Made by a program: the position numbers and the translations under genes
Source of the DNA: Alphaproteobacteria bacterium HGW-Alphaproteobacteria-14
Lineage (GTDB): Bacteria > Pseudomonadota > Alphaproteobacteria > Sphingomonadales > Sphingomonadaceae
NCBI GenBank assembly: GCA_002842925.1
Contig: PHEL01000035.1
Location: forward strand, 1 to 59,536
DNA length: 59,536 nt
Direction: 5' to 3'
In this document: positions 9,758 to 17,412 of the stretch, piece after piece
How positions within the stretch are numbered: position 1 is the stretch's first letter
How the letters are laid out: every line of letters starts with the position of its first letter
The notes under the pieces: generated by a model
Seen by the model: only the letters and a program-made list of their open reading frames with translations
Database searches by the model: none
What the model was told of the DNA's origin: nothing

Positions 9758-11035
9758 ATGGCCACGCAAGCAATTCCGCAGGAACTGGACGGTGCCGAGC
9801 TTGCCCGGGCTGTTGCCGGCATCCCGCTTGCTGAGATCGACGTTGCTCGCCCAAGCCTGTTTCAGAGCGACAAGGTCGGGACCTTCTTCGAGCGGCTGCG
9901 ACGTGAGGATCCGGTCCACTACTGCGCCGAAAGCGCCTATGGCCCCTACTGGTCGATCACCAGATACAACGACATCATGGCGGTCGACACCAATCACAAG
10001 GTCTATTCATCCGAAGCCAAGCTGGGCGGGATTGCGATCCAAGACATGCACAGCGACCAGAGCAATCTCGAACTCGAGATGTTCATCGCCATGGACCAGC
10101 CCAAGCATGACGCGCAGCGCAAGGCGGTCACTCCGGCAGTGGCGCCTTCGAACCTGCTGCTGCTCGAACCCGTGATCCGCGAACGTGCCGGAGAAATTCT
10201 TGATTCGTTGCCGGTCGGCGAGGAGATCGACTGGGTCAAAAGCGTTTCGGTCGAGCTGACCACGATGACGCTGGCGACACTGTTCGATTTCCCTTGGGAA
10301 GAGCGAGCCCGCCTGACCCGCTGGTCCGACGTCACGACCGCCATACCTGGGGCGGGAATAGTCGATTCCTTCGAGCAGCGCCGCGATGAGTTGATCGAAT
10401 GTGCGATGTATTTCAAAGGACTCTGGGACCAGCGGATCGACCAGGCAGGGGGTAACGACCTGATCTCGATGATGGCGAATTCGCCCGCCACGCGCGAAAT
10501 GCCGTTCCTCGAATTTCTGGGCAACCTGCTGCTGCTGATCGTTGGTGGAAACGATACCACCCGCAATTCGATCAGCGGCGGAGTCCTGGCGCTGAACCGG
10601 CATCCCGATCAATATGACAAATTGCGGAGCGATCCCGCCCTGATCGGCAATATGGTTCCTGAAATCATCCGCTGGCAGACCCCGCTCACCCACATGCGCC
10701 GAACCGCGTTGGAAGACAGCGAGATCGGTGGGAAGCGCATCGCCAAGGGTGACAAAGTCGTCATGTGGTATCTTTCGGGCAACCGCGACGAAACGGTGAT
10801 CGACCGGCCCGAGGAATTCATCATCGACCGGAAGAGCCCGCGCCAACACCTTTCGTTCGGCTATGGCATCCATCGCTGCATGGGCAACCGCCTGGCCGAA
10901 TTGCAGCTTCGGATTATCTGGGAGGAAATCCAGAAGCGCTTCCACTTCGTGGAGGTCGTTGGCGAGCCCGAGCGCCTGCTTTCCAATCTCGTTCGCGGAA
11001 TCACCCGCCTGCCAGTCAAACTTCACGCGCATTGA
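9758..11035 (+). CDS. cytochrome P450, CYP153 family (terminal hydroxylase)
   Basis: A 425-residue soluble P450. Signatures are the I-helix GGNDTT at residues 263-268, ExxR at E302-R305, and heme loop FGYGIHRCMG with the cysteine ligand C374. The long stretches around IVGGNDTTRNSISGG and HLSFGYGIHRCMGNRLAE are characteristic of CYP153, bacterial enzymes that hydroxylate terminal carbons of alkanes, fatty acids, alicyclics and some terpenes. The start at 9758 is set by GAGGGAGG six bases upstream; an in-frame ATG 15 bp earlier precedes that site. A ferredoxin follows 29 bp downstream. No ferredoxin reductase is in the window, so electrons must come from a reductase encoded elsewhere. Confidence 0.93.
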   Translation: MATQAIPQELDGAELARAVAGIPLAEIDVARPSLFQSDKVGTFFERLRREDPVHYCAESAYGPYWSITRYNDIMAVDTNHKVYSSEAKLGGIAIQDMHSDQSNLELEMFIAMDQPKHDAQRKAVTPAVAPSNLLLLEPVIRERAGEILDSLPVGEEIDWVKSVSVELTTMTLATLFDFPWEERARLTRWSDVTTAIPGAGIVDSFEQRRDELIECAMYFKGLWDQRIDQAGGNDLISMMANSPATREMPFLEFLGNLLLLIVGGNDTTRNSISGGVLALNRHPDQYDKLRSDPALIGNMVPEIIRWQTPLTHMRRTALEDSEIGGKRIAKGDKVVMWYLSGNRDETVIDRPEEFIIDRKSPRQHLSFGYGIHRCMGNRLAELQLRIIWEEIQKRFHFVEVVGEPERLLSNLVRGITRLPVKLHAH

Positions 11036-11064
11036 TTTACGCGCCAAGGGAAAGTTGCAGTTCT

Positions 11065-11391
11065 ATGGTCAAGGTCACCTTTGTTGCCCATGATGGTCGC
11101 CGGTTTCCCGTTGAAATCGTATCCGGAATGACAGCGCGCGAAGCGGCACTGTTCAACGATGTTCCGGGAATCGACGGCGATTGTGGTGGCCAATGCGCTT
11201 GTGCCACATGTCACGTCCATGTCGATCCCTCATGGATCGACCGGGTCGGATGCCTTTCCGATGGGAGCATGGAGGCCGATTTGCTTCAGTTTGCCGAAGG
11301 GACCACGGAAGAAAGTCGGCTCGCTTGCCAGATCACGCTTGATGATCGGCTTGACGGGCTTGTTCTCCATGTCCCGGAGCAGCAGTACTGA
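11065..11391 (+). CDS. [2Fe-2S] ferredoxin, adrenodoxin type
   Basis: A 108-residue ferredoxin with cluster ligands C40, C46, C49 and C88, the C-x5-C-x2-C pattern of adrenodoxin/putidaredoxin-type proteins; C44 is an extra cysteine inside the loop. It should donate electrons to the CYP153 encoded just upstream. The ATG at 11065 gives the normal family length. A longer frame beginning at 10765 lies within the P450 gene and is spurious. Confidence 0.93.
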   Translation: MVKVTFVAHDGRRFPVEIVSGMTAREAALFNDVPGIDGDCGGQCACATCHVHVDPSWIDRVGCLSDGSMEADLLQFAEGTTEESRLACQITLDDRLDGLVLHVPEQQY

Positions 11392-11559
11392 CGGCGCGGT
11401 TATGGCGAGAGCTAGGTTTGCCGAATACACCGCATCCGGCGGGTGATATCGCCATGGCAGCATAACTTAAACCAAATGGCCTCCGGCAATCCCGGGACGG
11501 TTCAGAAGGCGAAAACATCACGCTACTGGCATCGCAATTGCTCGACCGAAGGCGAATGC
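11392..11559. other. intergenic stretch between catabolic genes and toxin-antitoxin pair
   Basis: The 168 bp hold no convincing gene, hairpin with T-tract or repeat. It marks the change from the catabolic cluster to the mobile/defence section. Confidence 0.5.
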
Positions 11560-11949
11560 TCACCTGACGAGCTGCAACTCAACTCCAATGTCAGGCGGCA
11601 GCCCTCCCCATGCGCGATCGCATGTCAATGCTGGCAGCGCCAGAGAGCGGGCCAGAGCAAGACAGCACCTGTCGCCGAGCGATAACCCCTTGTCAGCCGT
11701 AAGCGGGCGAAGCGCACTCGCTTGATAAGCCTGATCTTCATCGAGCGGCACAATGCGAATTGGCAGCTCGCGTAATGCAAGCTCAACCTCGTCAGCGGGC
11801 ATGCCGCCATGGATGAACGTTGTCGCGACCTCCGCCAGATTGATGGCAGACATTACGGAGGTCGGCATCAGCTGCCTGACAGCGCTGCCGCCGGGCTCAT
11901 CTTTTAGAAATGCGAGCAGCGCGGACGCGTCGAGCACAACCTCGCTCAT
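11560..11949 (-). CDS. PIN-domain ribonuclease toxin (VapC-like)
   Basis: A 129-residue PIN nuclease with the four expected acidic residues in order: D7 in VVLDASAL, E40 in INLAEVA, D93 in SLGDRC and D111 in LTCDRAW. Such toxins cleave tRNA or rRNA when released from their antitoxin. The start overlaps the stop of the AbrB-type antitoxin by 4 bp, the usual arrangement for a co-translated pair. All catalytic residues are intact, so it is probably functional, unlike the HigBA relic on the other side of the CRISPR locus. Confidence 0.9.
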   Translation of the reverse strand: MSEVVLDASALLAFLKDEPGGSAVRQLMPTSVMSAINLAEVATTFIHGGMPADEVELALRELPIRIVPLDEDQAYQASALRPLTADKGLSLGDRCCLALARSLALPALTCDRAWGGLPPDIGVELQLVR

Positions 11950-12188
11950 TCACCGCTCTCCGCGCGCCTGTTCGCCAGAAAGTCATCGACCGACGTGCCC
12001 GGCAAATCGGCATATTTGGCAAAGGTCGCCTTCACTTTGTCGAGCACCTGCTCAACGGAACGAAGCGTTACCTCCTCGTCGCCTACCTCTACGATCACTG
12101 TTCCGCCCTTTTCGAGGCCGAGCCGCTTCCGGATGGCAGCTGGCAGGACCATTCGGCCATTTTCCATTACTCTGACCTCGACGCCCAT
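11946..12188 (-). CDS. AbrB/SpoVT-type antitoxin of the PIN toxin
   Basis: An 80-residue protein with an N-terminal swapped-hairpin AbrB DNA-binding domain (VMENGRMVLPAAIRKRLGL followed by GGTVIVEV) and a C-terminal tail that should wrap the toxin. The ATG at 12188 has GGAGTG seven bases upstream; an open frame extending to 12308 has no such support. It should bind its own promoter and neutralise the PIN protein. Confidence 0.88.
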   Translation of the reverse strand: MGVEVRVMENGRMVLPAAIRKRLGLEKGGTVIVEVGDEEVTLRSVEQVLDKVKATFAKYADLPGTSVDDFLANRRAESGE

Positions 12189-12423
12189 AAATGTCACTCC
12201 AAAGGCTTGATGACACGAATTGCTCGATAGCACATTGTCCCGCGAGTGCCAATGAATCTCAGTTATGACTGTTCTTTGCTGATGATGCGCCGCGGCGCCA
12301 TTTTTCACATTGTCCGAAAGGGATCGGGTCAGATCCCCCTCCCCTCCACGAATCCGGCTTGCCCCGCTCTCTCATTAAGGTGGTACGCTTTATTTTCTCA
12401 CACAGGGGCCTCATCCGTTACAA
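12189..12423. other. intergenic region ahead of resolvase relic
   Basis: The 235 bp contain no gene. The part near 12380-12415 is AT-richer and, on the minus strand, contains GAAAATAAAGC preceded by a GGCCCC block, reminiscent of the ends or res sites of Tn3-family transposons; this resemblance is weak and not verified. Confidence 0.3.
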
Positions 12424-12738
12424 ATGACCAACACCCTCATCGGATATGCTCGCTGCTCGACCGACAAGCAGGATCTCACCGCCCAGCGCCAGGCGCTCAT
12501 CGAGCTCGGCGTACCCGAGGATCGCATCTACACCGACCTTGGATCAACCTCCCGCGACCGCCCCGGCCTTGCCCAGCCGGTAGCGGCAGTGCGCGTCGGC
12601 GAGACAATGGTCGTACCACAGCAGGCTCGTATCGCCTGATCCGCACCGGATGCCCGAGCGATCGCTGACAAGTCGGAAAATCACGGCGTGAGACTCTCGT
12701 CGGGCGAGCAAGTCGAGAGATCAGCAGTTTTGTGGTAG
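12424..12738 (+). pseudogene. serine resolvase (Tn3 TnpR type), nonsense-truncated relic
   Basis: The first 71 codons match the catalytic start of Tn3-family resolvases: IGYARCSTDKQDLTAQRQAL contains the nucleophile Ser, followed by GVPEDRIYTD and RDRPGLAQ. The loop between D and RDRPG is two residues short, and a TGA at 12637-12639 interrupts what would be the RLAR motif. The same frame continues after the stop with PDARAIADKSENHGVRLS, clearly homologous, until a TAG at 12736-12738. The helix-turn-helix domain is missing. This is the remains of a transposon that once entered the region beside the CRISPR locus. Confidence 0.9.
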
Positions 12739-12796
12739 AAGCGGTGCCCCTGCTTCCGAAGCCCGACCAGCTCACCGCCTTTGCGATCCCCGGACG

Positions 12797-12945
12797 CAAC
12801 AAGACCCTCACCGGTTTCCCGGGGAGGGTCTTGTGAATACAGAAGCCTTTGTATCAATGCTTCAACAAGGAATTTCCCTTTCGGGATGATCCTTCACAGT
12901 GAAGCTCTGTTACCGTGGCTTCCCTACCGATTTGCCGAAATCATG
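12797..12945 (-). ncRNA. predicted tracrRNA of the type II-C system
   Basis: Positions 12913-12936 complement 24 nt of the CRISPR repeat with a single G-U wobble, giving the anti-repeat. Read on the minus strand, the following sequence folds into a CUUCA/UGAAG stem (12904-12892), a UCCC/GGGA stem with a GAAA tetraloop (12886-12875), a GAAGC/GCUUC pairing, and a final long hairpin, also with a GAAA loop. Both loops are GNRA only in minus orientation (UUUC on plus), which fixes the strand. Order anti-repeat then hairpins then terminator is that of known tracrRNAs. It is divergent from cas9. The exact 5' end is not determined. Confidence 0.85.
12800..12833 (-). terminator. 3' hairpin/terminator of tracrRNA
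   Basis: CAAGACCCTC (12800-12809) pairs perfectly with GAGGGTCTTG (12824-12833); inside it a CCGG/CCGG stem encloses GAAA on the minus strand. Only a short U-rich tail (UUGUUG) follows, so termination may be imperfect. Confidence 0.75.
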
Positions 12946-13001
12946 ATTGCCGATTGACCTAGCCGGGTCAAGGCGCTTCTTTCGAAAGAAAGGGGAAAGT
13001 A

Positions 13002-16000
13002 ATGAGCGGCCTCGTTTTTGGTATCGATCTGGGCATTGCATCTTGCGGGTGGGCCGTGCTGCGCCACCCTACCCCGGGCGATCCATCCGGCGAGATCGTC
13101 GCCATGGGATCGTGGATGTTCGATGTTCCAGAGACCGACAAAGAACGGACGCCAACCAACCAGATCAGGCGCGGCAATCGCCTGCTGCGCCGGGTGATCC
13201 GCCGCCGTGCACAACGGATGGGAGAAATCCGCCGCATATTTGCCCAGCACGGGTTGCTGGCCGGCAACGAACCGGATGCGCTGAAGCGCGCCGGGCTTGA
13301 TCCTTGGGAATTGCGCGCGCGAGGGCTGGATAAGCCACTGTCGTCCGCCGAATTCGCCGTTGCCCTGGGCCACATCGCCAAGCGACGTGGGTTCAAGTCG
13401 GCCAGAAAGGGCAAGGAGGCGAACACCGCCGGTGACGATCAGAAGATGCTCAAGGCGCTGGAGGCGACCCGCGAGCGGCTCGGCCGCTATCGAACCGTTG
13501 GCGAGATGTTTGGCCGCGATGCAGATTTCCGTGACCGCAAGCGCAATCGCGATGGCCTGTTCGACCGCACCCAAAGCCGTGATGATCTGATCCACGAGGT
13601 TGCAAAGCTGTTCGAGGCACAACGCCGTCTGGGCAATGATACGGCTTCAGCAGCCCTTGAAGCTGAGTTCACCGCCATCGCCTTTCGCCAGCTGGAGATG
13701 CAGGACAGCGAAAAGCTGGTTGGCATGTGCCAGTTTGAGCCCAAGGAAAAGCGCGCCGCCAGATTTGCCCCGTCGTTCGAGAAGTTCCGCCTGCTCGGCA
13801 AACTGGTGAACCTGCGCATTACCGCGCCGGAGGGCGAGCGCCCGCTCACGCCGGACGAAATCAGACTGGCGGCGGGCGATCTCGGAAAGTCGGCCAAGCT
13901 CTCCGTCAAGGAGGTGCGGAAACGGATCGGCCTGCCAGCGGATCAGCGCTTCACCGTGTTCAAACCAGAGGAAGAGACGCAGGACATCGCCGCTCGTACA
14001 GGCGAAGCGATGCACGGCACCAAGAAGCTGCGTGATGCACTTGGGGAGGTGCTGTGGGCGGACTTGCAAACGCGACCGGCGCAGCTCGACCAGATCGCGC
14101 ATGTCATCAGCTTTCACGAAACTGCCGACAAGATCGGCGAGGAGTTGGCCAAGCTCGGCCTTCCGGCCGGAGCGGTGGACTCGCTGCTTGACAATCTGAA
14201 GGGGTTCTCGCGATTCAAGGGAGCTGGCCATATCTCTGCAAAGGCGGCGCGCGCGCTGATCCCGCACCTCGAAGCAGGGCTGCGTTACGATCAGGCATGC
14301 GAGGCCGCTGGGTATGACCACGCGGCGTCCCGCTGGAGCAAGCGCGAGCAGGTGGCGGACAAGGCTGGGTTCAATGCGCTGGTGCAATCGATGGGCGACG
14401 AAATCGCCAATCCCGTCGCGCGGAAATCCCTTACCGAAGGGCTGAAGCAGCTTTGGGCGATGCGCAATCGCTGGGGTTTGCCAGATGCCGTGCACATCGA
14501 GATGGCGCGCGATGTCGGCAACAGCCTCGAAAAGCGCAACGAGATCAAGCGCGGCATCGACAAGAATACTGCAGAGCGCGAACGTCAGCGCAATGAAGTC
14601 CGTGAACTGCTGGGCATCGAGGACGTGAACGGCGATACGTTGCTGCGCTACCGTCTATGGAAGGAACAGGCCGGACGCTGCCCCTACACGGACAAGGCGA
14701 TTCCAGCGACCGCGATCATTGCCACCGACAATAGCTATCAGGTCGACCATATCCTTCCATGGTCGCGGTTCGGGGATGACAGCTACGCCAACAAGGTGCT
14801 TTGCACCGCGCGGGCAAATCAAGAGAAGAAAGGGCAAACACCCTTCGAATGGTTCATGTCTTCCCAAGGCGAAGATGCCTGGAATACCTTCCTGGCCCGG
14901 ATCGAAGGTAACACCGCGTTCCGGGGCGCAAAGAAGCGCAATTATGTCCTAAAGAACGCGAAGGAAGCGGAAGAACGCTTCCGCACCCGCAACCTCAACG
15001 ACACCCGCTATGCAGCGCGGCTTCTCGCCGAAGCAGTGAAGCTGTTTTACCCGGAAGGTGACCGGCAGGAAAAAGGCGGCAACCGCCGTGTGTTCACGAG
15101 ACCGGGCGGGCTGACTTCGGCGCTGCGTCATGCTTGGGGCGTCGAATCACTGAAAAAGGTTGACGGCAAGCGGGTCGAGGATGCCCGCCACCACGCTCTC
15201 GATGCACTTGTCGTTGCTGCGATCGGAGAATGGGAAGTGCAGCGGCTCACCCGGTCCTATCAGGAATGGGAACAGAAAGGCCTTGCCCGGCCGCTGCGGC
15301 AGGTTGATCCGCCGTGGGGCGATGCCGCCAGCTTCCGGCGGGAGGTCAAGGAGGCCTATGACAATATTTTTGTCGCGAGGCCGGAACGGAGACGTGCGCG
15401 TGGCGAGGGTCACGCCGCGACCATCCGTCAGGTAAAGGAGCGCGATGGCGCGCTTGTCGTCTATGAACGGAAGTCGATCACCGACCTTACCGAAAAACGA
15501 TTGCAAGACATCAAAGATCCGGAACGAAATCAGGGCGTAATCGAGGCGATCCGGGAATGGATCGCGAATGGAAGGCCTGCGGACAGTCTGCCGCGCTCCC
15601 CTGCCGGAGATGAAATCCGCAAGGTTCGGCTTCGGACAAAAGGAAAACCTGCCGTGCATGTCAGGGGCGGCACGGCAGATCGCGGCGAGATCGTACGGGT
15701 CGATGTGTTTGCGCGGCCCAACAAGCGGGGCAAGGACGAGTTCTACCTTGTGCCGATTTACCCTCATCACGTGATGAACAAGCGTGACTGGCCTACGCCG
15801 CCTGAGAGGTCTGTCGTCGCATACAAGGATGAGGACGAATGGACGCTGATCGATGACCGCTACAAGTTCAAGTTCAGCCTCCATCCAAGAAGCTATATCG
15901 AGGTGACAAAGCCCACGGGTGAATTGCTGGCTGGATACTTCCAGGGACTGAATAGGTCGACCGGTGCTATCAATCTCTCGAACCCGAGAGACCCCCGCTT

Positions 16001-16163
16001 GTTAGCCGATGACAATGGCAATTCGATGCAAAGCATTGGCGCAAAAACTTTGTTAACCATGAAAAAGTACAATGTGGATCGCTTCGGCGTTTGTTCCGAA
16101 GTGAAATCCGAGGTCCGCACATGGCATGGCGTGGTCTGCACATCTCCAATCCCGCCAGACTGA
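13002..16163 (+). CDS. cas9: CRISPR-associated endonuclease Cas9, type II-C
   Basis: A compact Cas9 of 1053 residues. RuvC-I is at the N-terminus (FGIDLGIASCGW, catalytic D9), followed by an arginine-rich bridge helix at about residues 55-80. RuvC-II contains HIEMARD with E500. The HNH domain has the CPYT zinc-knuckle-like start and DHILPWSR with H583. RuvC-III has ARHHALDALV with H730 and D734. All catalytic residues for cutting both strands are present. It uses crRNA plus tracrRNA to cut invading DNA. GGGGA lies seven bases before the ATG. The gene overlaps cas1 by 43 bp. Size and lack of csn2 or cas4 place it in II-C, close in plan to other alphaproteobacterial Cas9 proteins. Confidence 0.97.
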   Translation: MSGLVFGIDLGIASCGWAVLRHPTPGDPSGEIVAMGSWMFDVPETDKERTPTNQIRRGNRLLRRVIRRRAQRMGEIRRIFAQHGLLAGNEPDALKRAGLDPWELRARGLDKPLSSAEFAVALGHIAKRRGFKSARKGKEANTAGDDQKMLKALEATRERLGRYRTVGEMFGRDADFRDRKRNRDGLFDRTQSRDDLIHEVAKLFEAQRRLGNDTASAALEAEFTAIAFRQLEMQDSEKLVGMCQFEPKEKRAARFAPSFEKFRLLGKLVNLRITAPEGERPLTPDEIRLAAGDLGKSAKLSVKEVRKRIGLPADQRFTVFKPEEETQDIAARTGEAMHGTKKLRDALGEVLWADLQTRPAQLDQIAHVISFHETADKIGEELAKLGLPAGAVDSLLDNLKGFSRFKGAGHISAKAARALIPHLEAGLRYDQACEAAGYDHAASRWSKREQVADKAGFNALVQSMGDEIANPVARKSLTEGLKQLWAMRNRWGLPDAVHIEMARDVGNSLEKRNEIKRGIDKNTAERERQRNEVRELLGIEDVNGDTLLRYRLWKEQAGRCPYTDKAIPATAIIATDNSYQVDHILPWSRFGDDSYANKVLCTARANQEKKGQTPFEWFMSSQGEDAWNTFLARIEGNTAFRGAKKRNYVLKNAKEAEERFRTRNLNDTRYAARLLAEAVKLFYPEGDRQEKGGNRRVFTRPGGLTSALRHAWGVESLKKVDGKRVEDARHHALDALVVAAIGEWEVQRLTRSYQEWEQKGLARPLRQVDPPWGDAASFRREVKEAYDNIFVARPERRRARGEGHAATIRQVKERDGALVVYERKSITDLTEKRLQDIKDPERNQGVIEAIREWIANGRPADSLPRSPAGDEIRKVRLRTKGKPAVHVRGGTADRGEIVRVDVFARPNKRGKDEFYLVPIYPHHVMNKRDWPTPPERSVVAYKDEDEWTLIDDRYKFKFSLHPRSYIEVTKPTGELLAGYFQGLNRSTGAINLSNPRDPRLLADDNGNSMQSIGAKTLLTMKKYNVDRFGVCSEVKSEVRTWHGVVCTSPIPPD

Positions 16164-17023
16164 CGCATCGCAGCCGTCAGATCGTTGTCGATCCCGAAGG
16201 GAGCGATGAGGCGCTGACCTTCCCGGTCGAAGACATCGCCTGGATAATTCTCGATACCCCGCAAGTCTCCGTAAGCGGCTCCCTGCTCAGCGCCTTGGCG
16301 GAAAACGGTGTTGCGATGGTGGTGCCAGACGCGAAACACCATCCAGCCGGAATGCTCATGTCATTCCACCAGCATCATGCGCAAGCCGCCATCGCTCACG
16401 CTCAGATCGGGATGAGCCAGCCGCTGAAAAAGCGGCTTTGGCAAAAGCTGGTTTCAGCCAAGATCGAAAATCAAGCCGCCGTCCTGCGCGGGATCGGCAG
16501 TGATCATGCAACCGCTCTATCCGCCATGGCGGGGCGAGTTGGCTCGGGCGATCCTGACAACCTGGAGGCCCAGGCTGCCCGCGCTTATTGGCAGCGCCTG
16601 TTTGAAGGATTCCGGCGCCATGACGAAGACCGGCGCAATGGTCTGCTTAACTACGGATATGCTGTGGTCCGCGCGGCTCTTGCGCGGTCCTGCGCTGCAT
16701 CCGGCTTGCTTCCCGCCTTCGGCATTCATCACAGATCCAGAACAAACCCATTCAATCTTGTCGATGATCTCATTGAACCATTCCGACCGGTCGTCGATCA
16801 AATGGCCCGTGCACGGGTAACCGCCGAAGAACGAGACGAGATGGACGTCGAGGATCGCCGCCATATGGCGGGCATCCTGAGCGAGAACATCTCGATCGGC
16901 GAAGAGCGCTTGACGATTCTTGCAGCAACAGAGGCGGTCGCCGCCAGCCTGGTCAGATCGATCGAAGCCGGCAACGCCACACCGCTGAACACACCGGCGC
17001 TTCCGCTGGCCCGGCGCAACTAA
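16121..17023 (+). CDS. cas1: CRISPR integrase Cas1
   Basis: A 300-residue Cas1 with the metal-binding residues of the integrase site: E149 (NLEAQAARAYW), H204 (GIHHRSR) and the acidic group at 215-219 (VDDLIEPFRP). With Cas2 it inserts new spacers. The ATG at 16121 (MAWRGLHIS) is preceded by GAGG and gives the usual II-C length; an ATG at 16091 lies deeper inside cas9 without a ribosome site. Overlap with cas9 implies coupled translation. Confidence 0.95.
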   Translation: MAWRGLHISNPARLTHRSRQIVVDPEGSDEALTFPVEDIAWIILDTPQVSVSGSLLSALAENGVAMVVPDAKHHPAGMLMSFHQHHAQAAIAHAQIGMSQPLKKRLWQKLVSAKIENQAAVLRGIGSDHATALSAMAGRVGSGDPDNLEAQAARAYWQRLFEGFRRHDEDRRNGLLNYGYAVVRAALARSCAASGLLPAFGIHHRSRTNPFNLVDDLIEPFRPVVDQMARARVTAEERDEMDVEDRRHMAGILSENISIGEERLTILAATEAVAASLVRSIEAGNATPLNTPALPLARRN

Positions 17024-17025
17024 GC

Positions 17026-17355
17026 ATGGAGGCCGACGAGGTACGCTTCATGTGGTTGATGGTATTCTTCGACCTGCCGGTGAAAACAAAACCGCAGAGA
17101 CGGCGTGCCAGCCAATTTCGCCAGTTCCTCAAGAAGGACGGCTACATGATGCTGCAACTTTCGGTTTACGCGAGGGTCTGCCGGGGGCAAGATGCTGTGG
17201 ATAAGCATGTCCGCCGGGTGCGAAGCAGCCTGCCCAAGGAAGGCAGCGTGAGGACGCTCCAGGTTACGGACAAGCAGTATGGCAGAATGGAATTGATGCT
17301 AGGGACCGCGCCAAAAACTGAACAAGTCGGGCCATCCCAGATGGTTCTGCTGTGA
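17026..17355 (+). CDS. cas2: CRISPR adaptation protein Cas2
   Basis: A 109-residue Cas2 beginning two bases after cas1. The ferredoxin-like core is visible in WLMVFFDLPVKTK, FRQFLKKDGYMMLQLSVY and the C-terminal VTDKQYGRME. It bridges two Cas1 dimers during spacer integration. An in-frame ATG at 17050 (MWLMVFF) has GAGG eight bases upstream and matches the common Cas2 start better, so the true protein may be 101 residues. The stop codon lies inside a large inverted repeat. Confidence 0.94.
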   Translation: MEADEVRFMWLMVFFDLPVKTKPQRRRASQFRQFLKKDGYMMLQLSVYARVCRGQDAVDKHVRRVRSSLPKEGSVRTLQVTDKQYGRMELMLGTAPKTEQVGPSQMVLL

Positions 17356-17389
17356 TTTCGGCGGAATATCTCCGCGAAAATCACAGCAG
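17347..17389. terminator. large inverted repeat between cas2 and CRISPR array
   Basis: CTGCTGTGATTT (17347-17358) is perfectly complementary to AAATCACAGCAG (17378-17389); a further seven inner pairs hold two mismatches around the 5-nt loop ATATC. The structure includes the cas2 stop codon. It has no T-tract but could act as a bidirectional terminator between the plus-strand cas operon and a minus-strand array transcript. Confidence 0.65.
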
Positions 17390-17412
17390 TTCCAATCCGT
17401 TACCGTCGAGCT

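Noticed and set aside
12913-13001. tracrRNA reading on the plus strand through the hairpins upstream of cas9
   Set aside because: The stable stems are GNRA-capped only on the minus strand, and the plus direction runs at once into the cas9 ribosome site.
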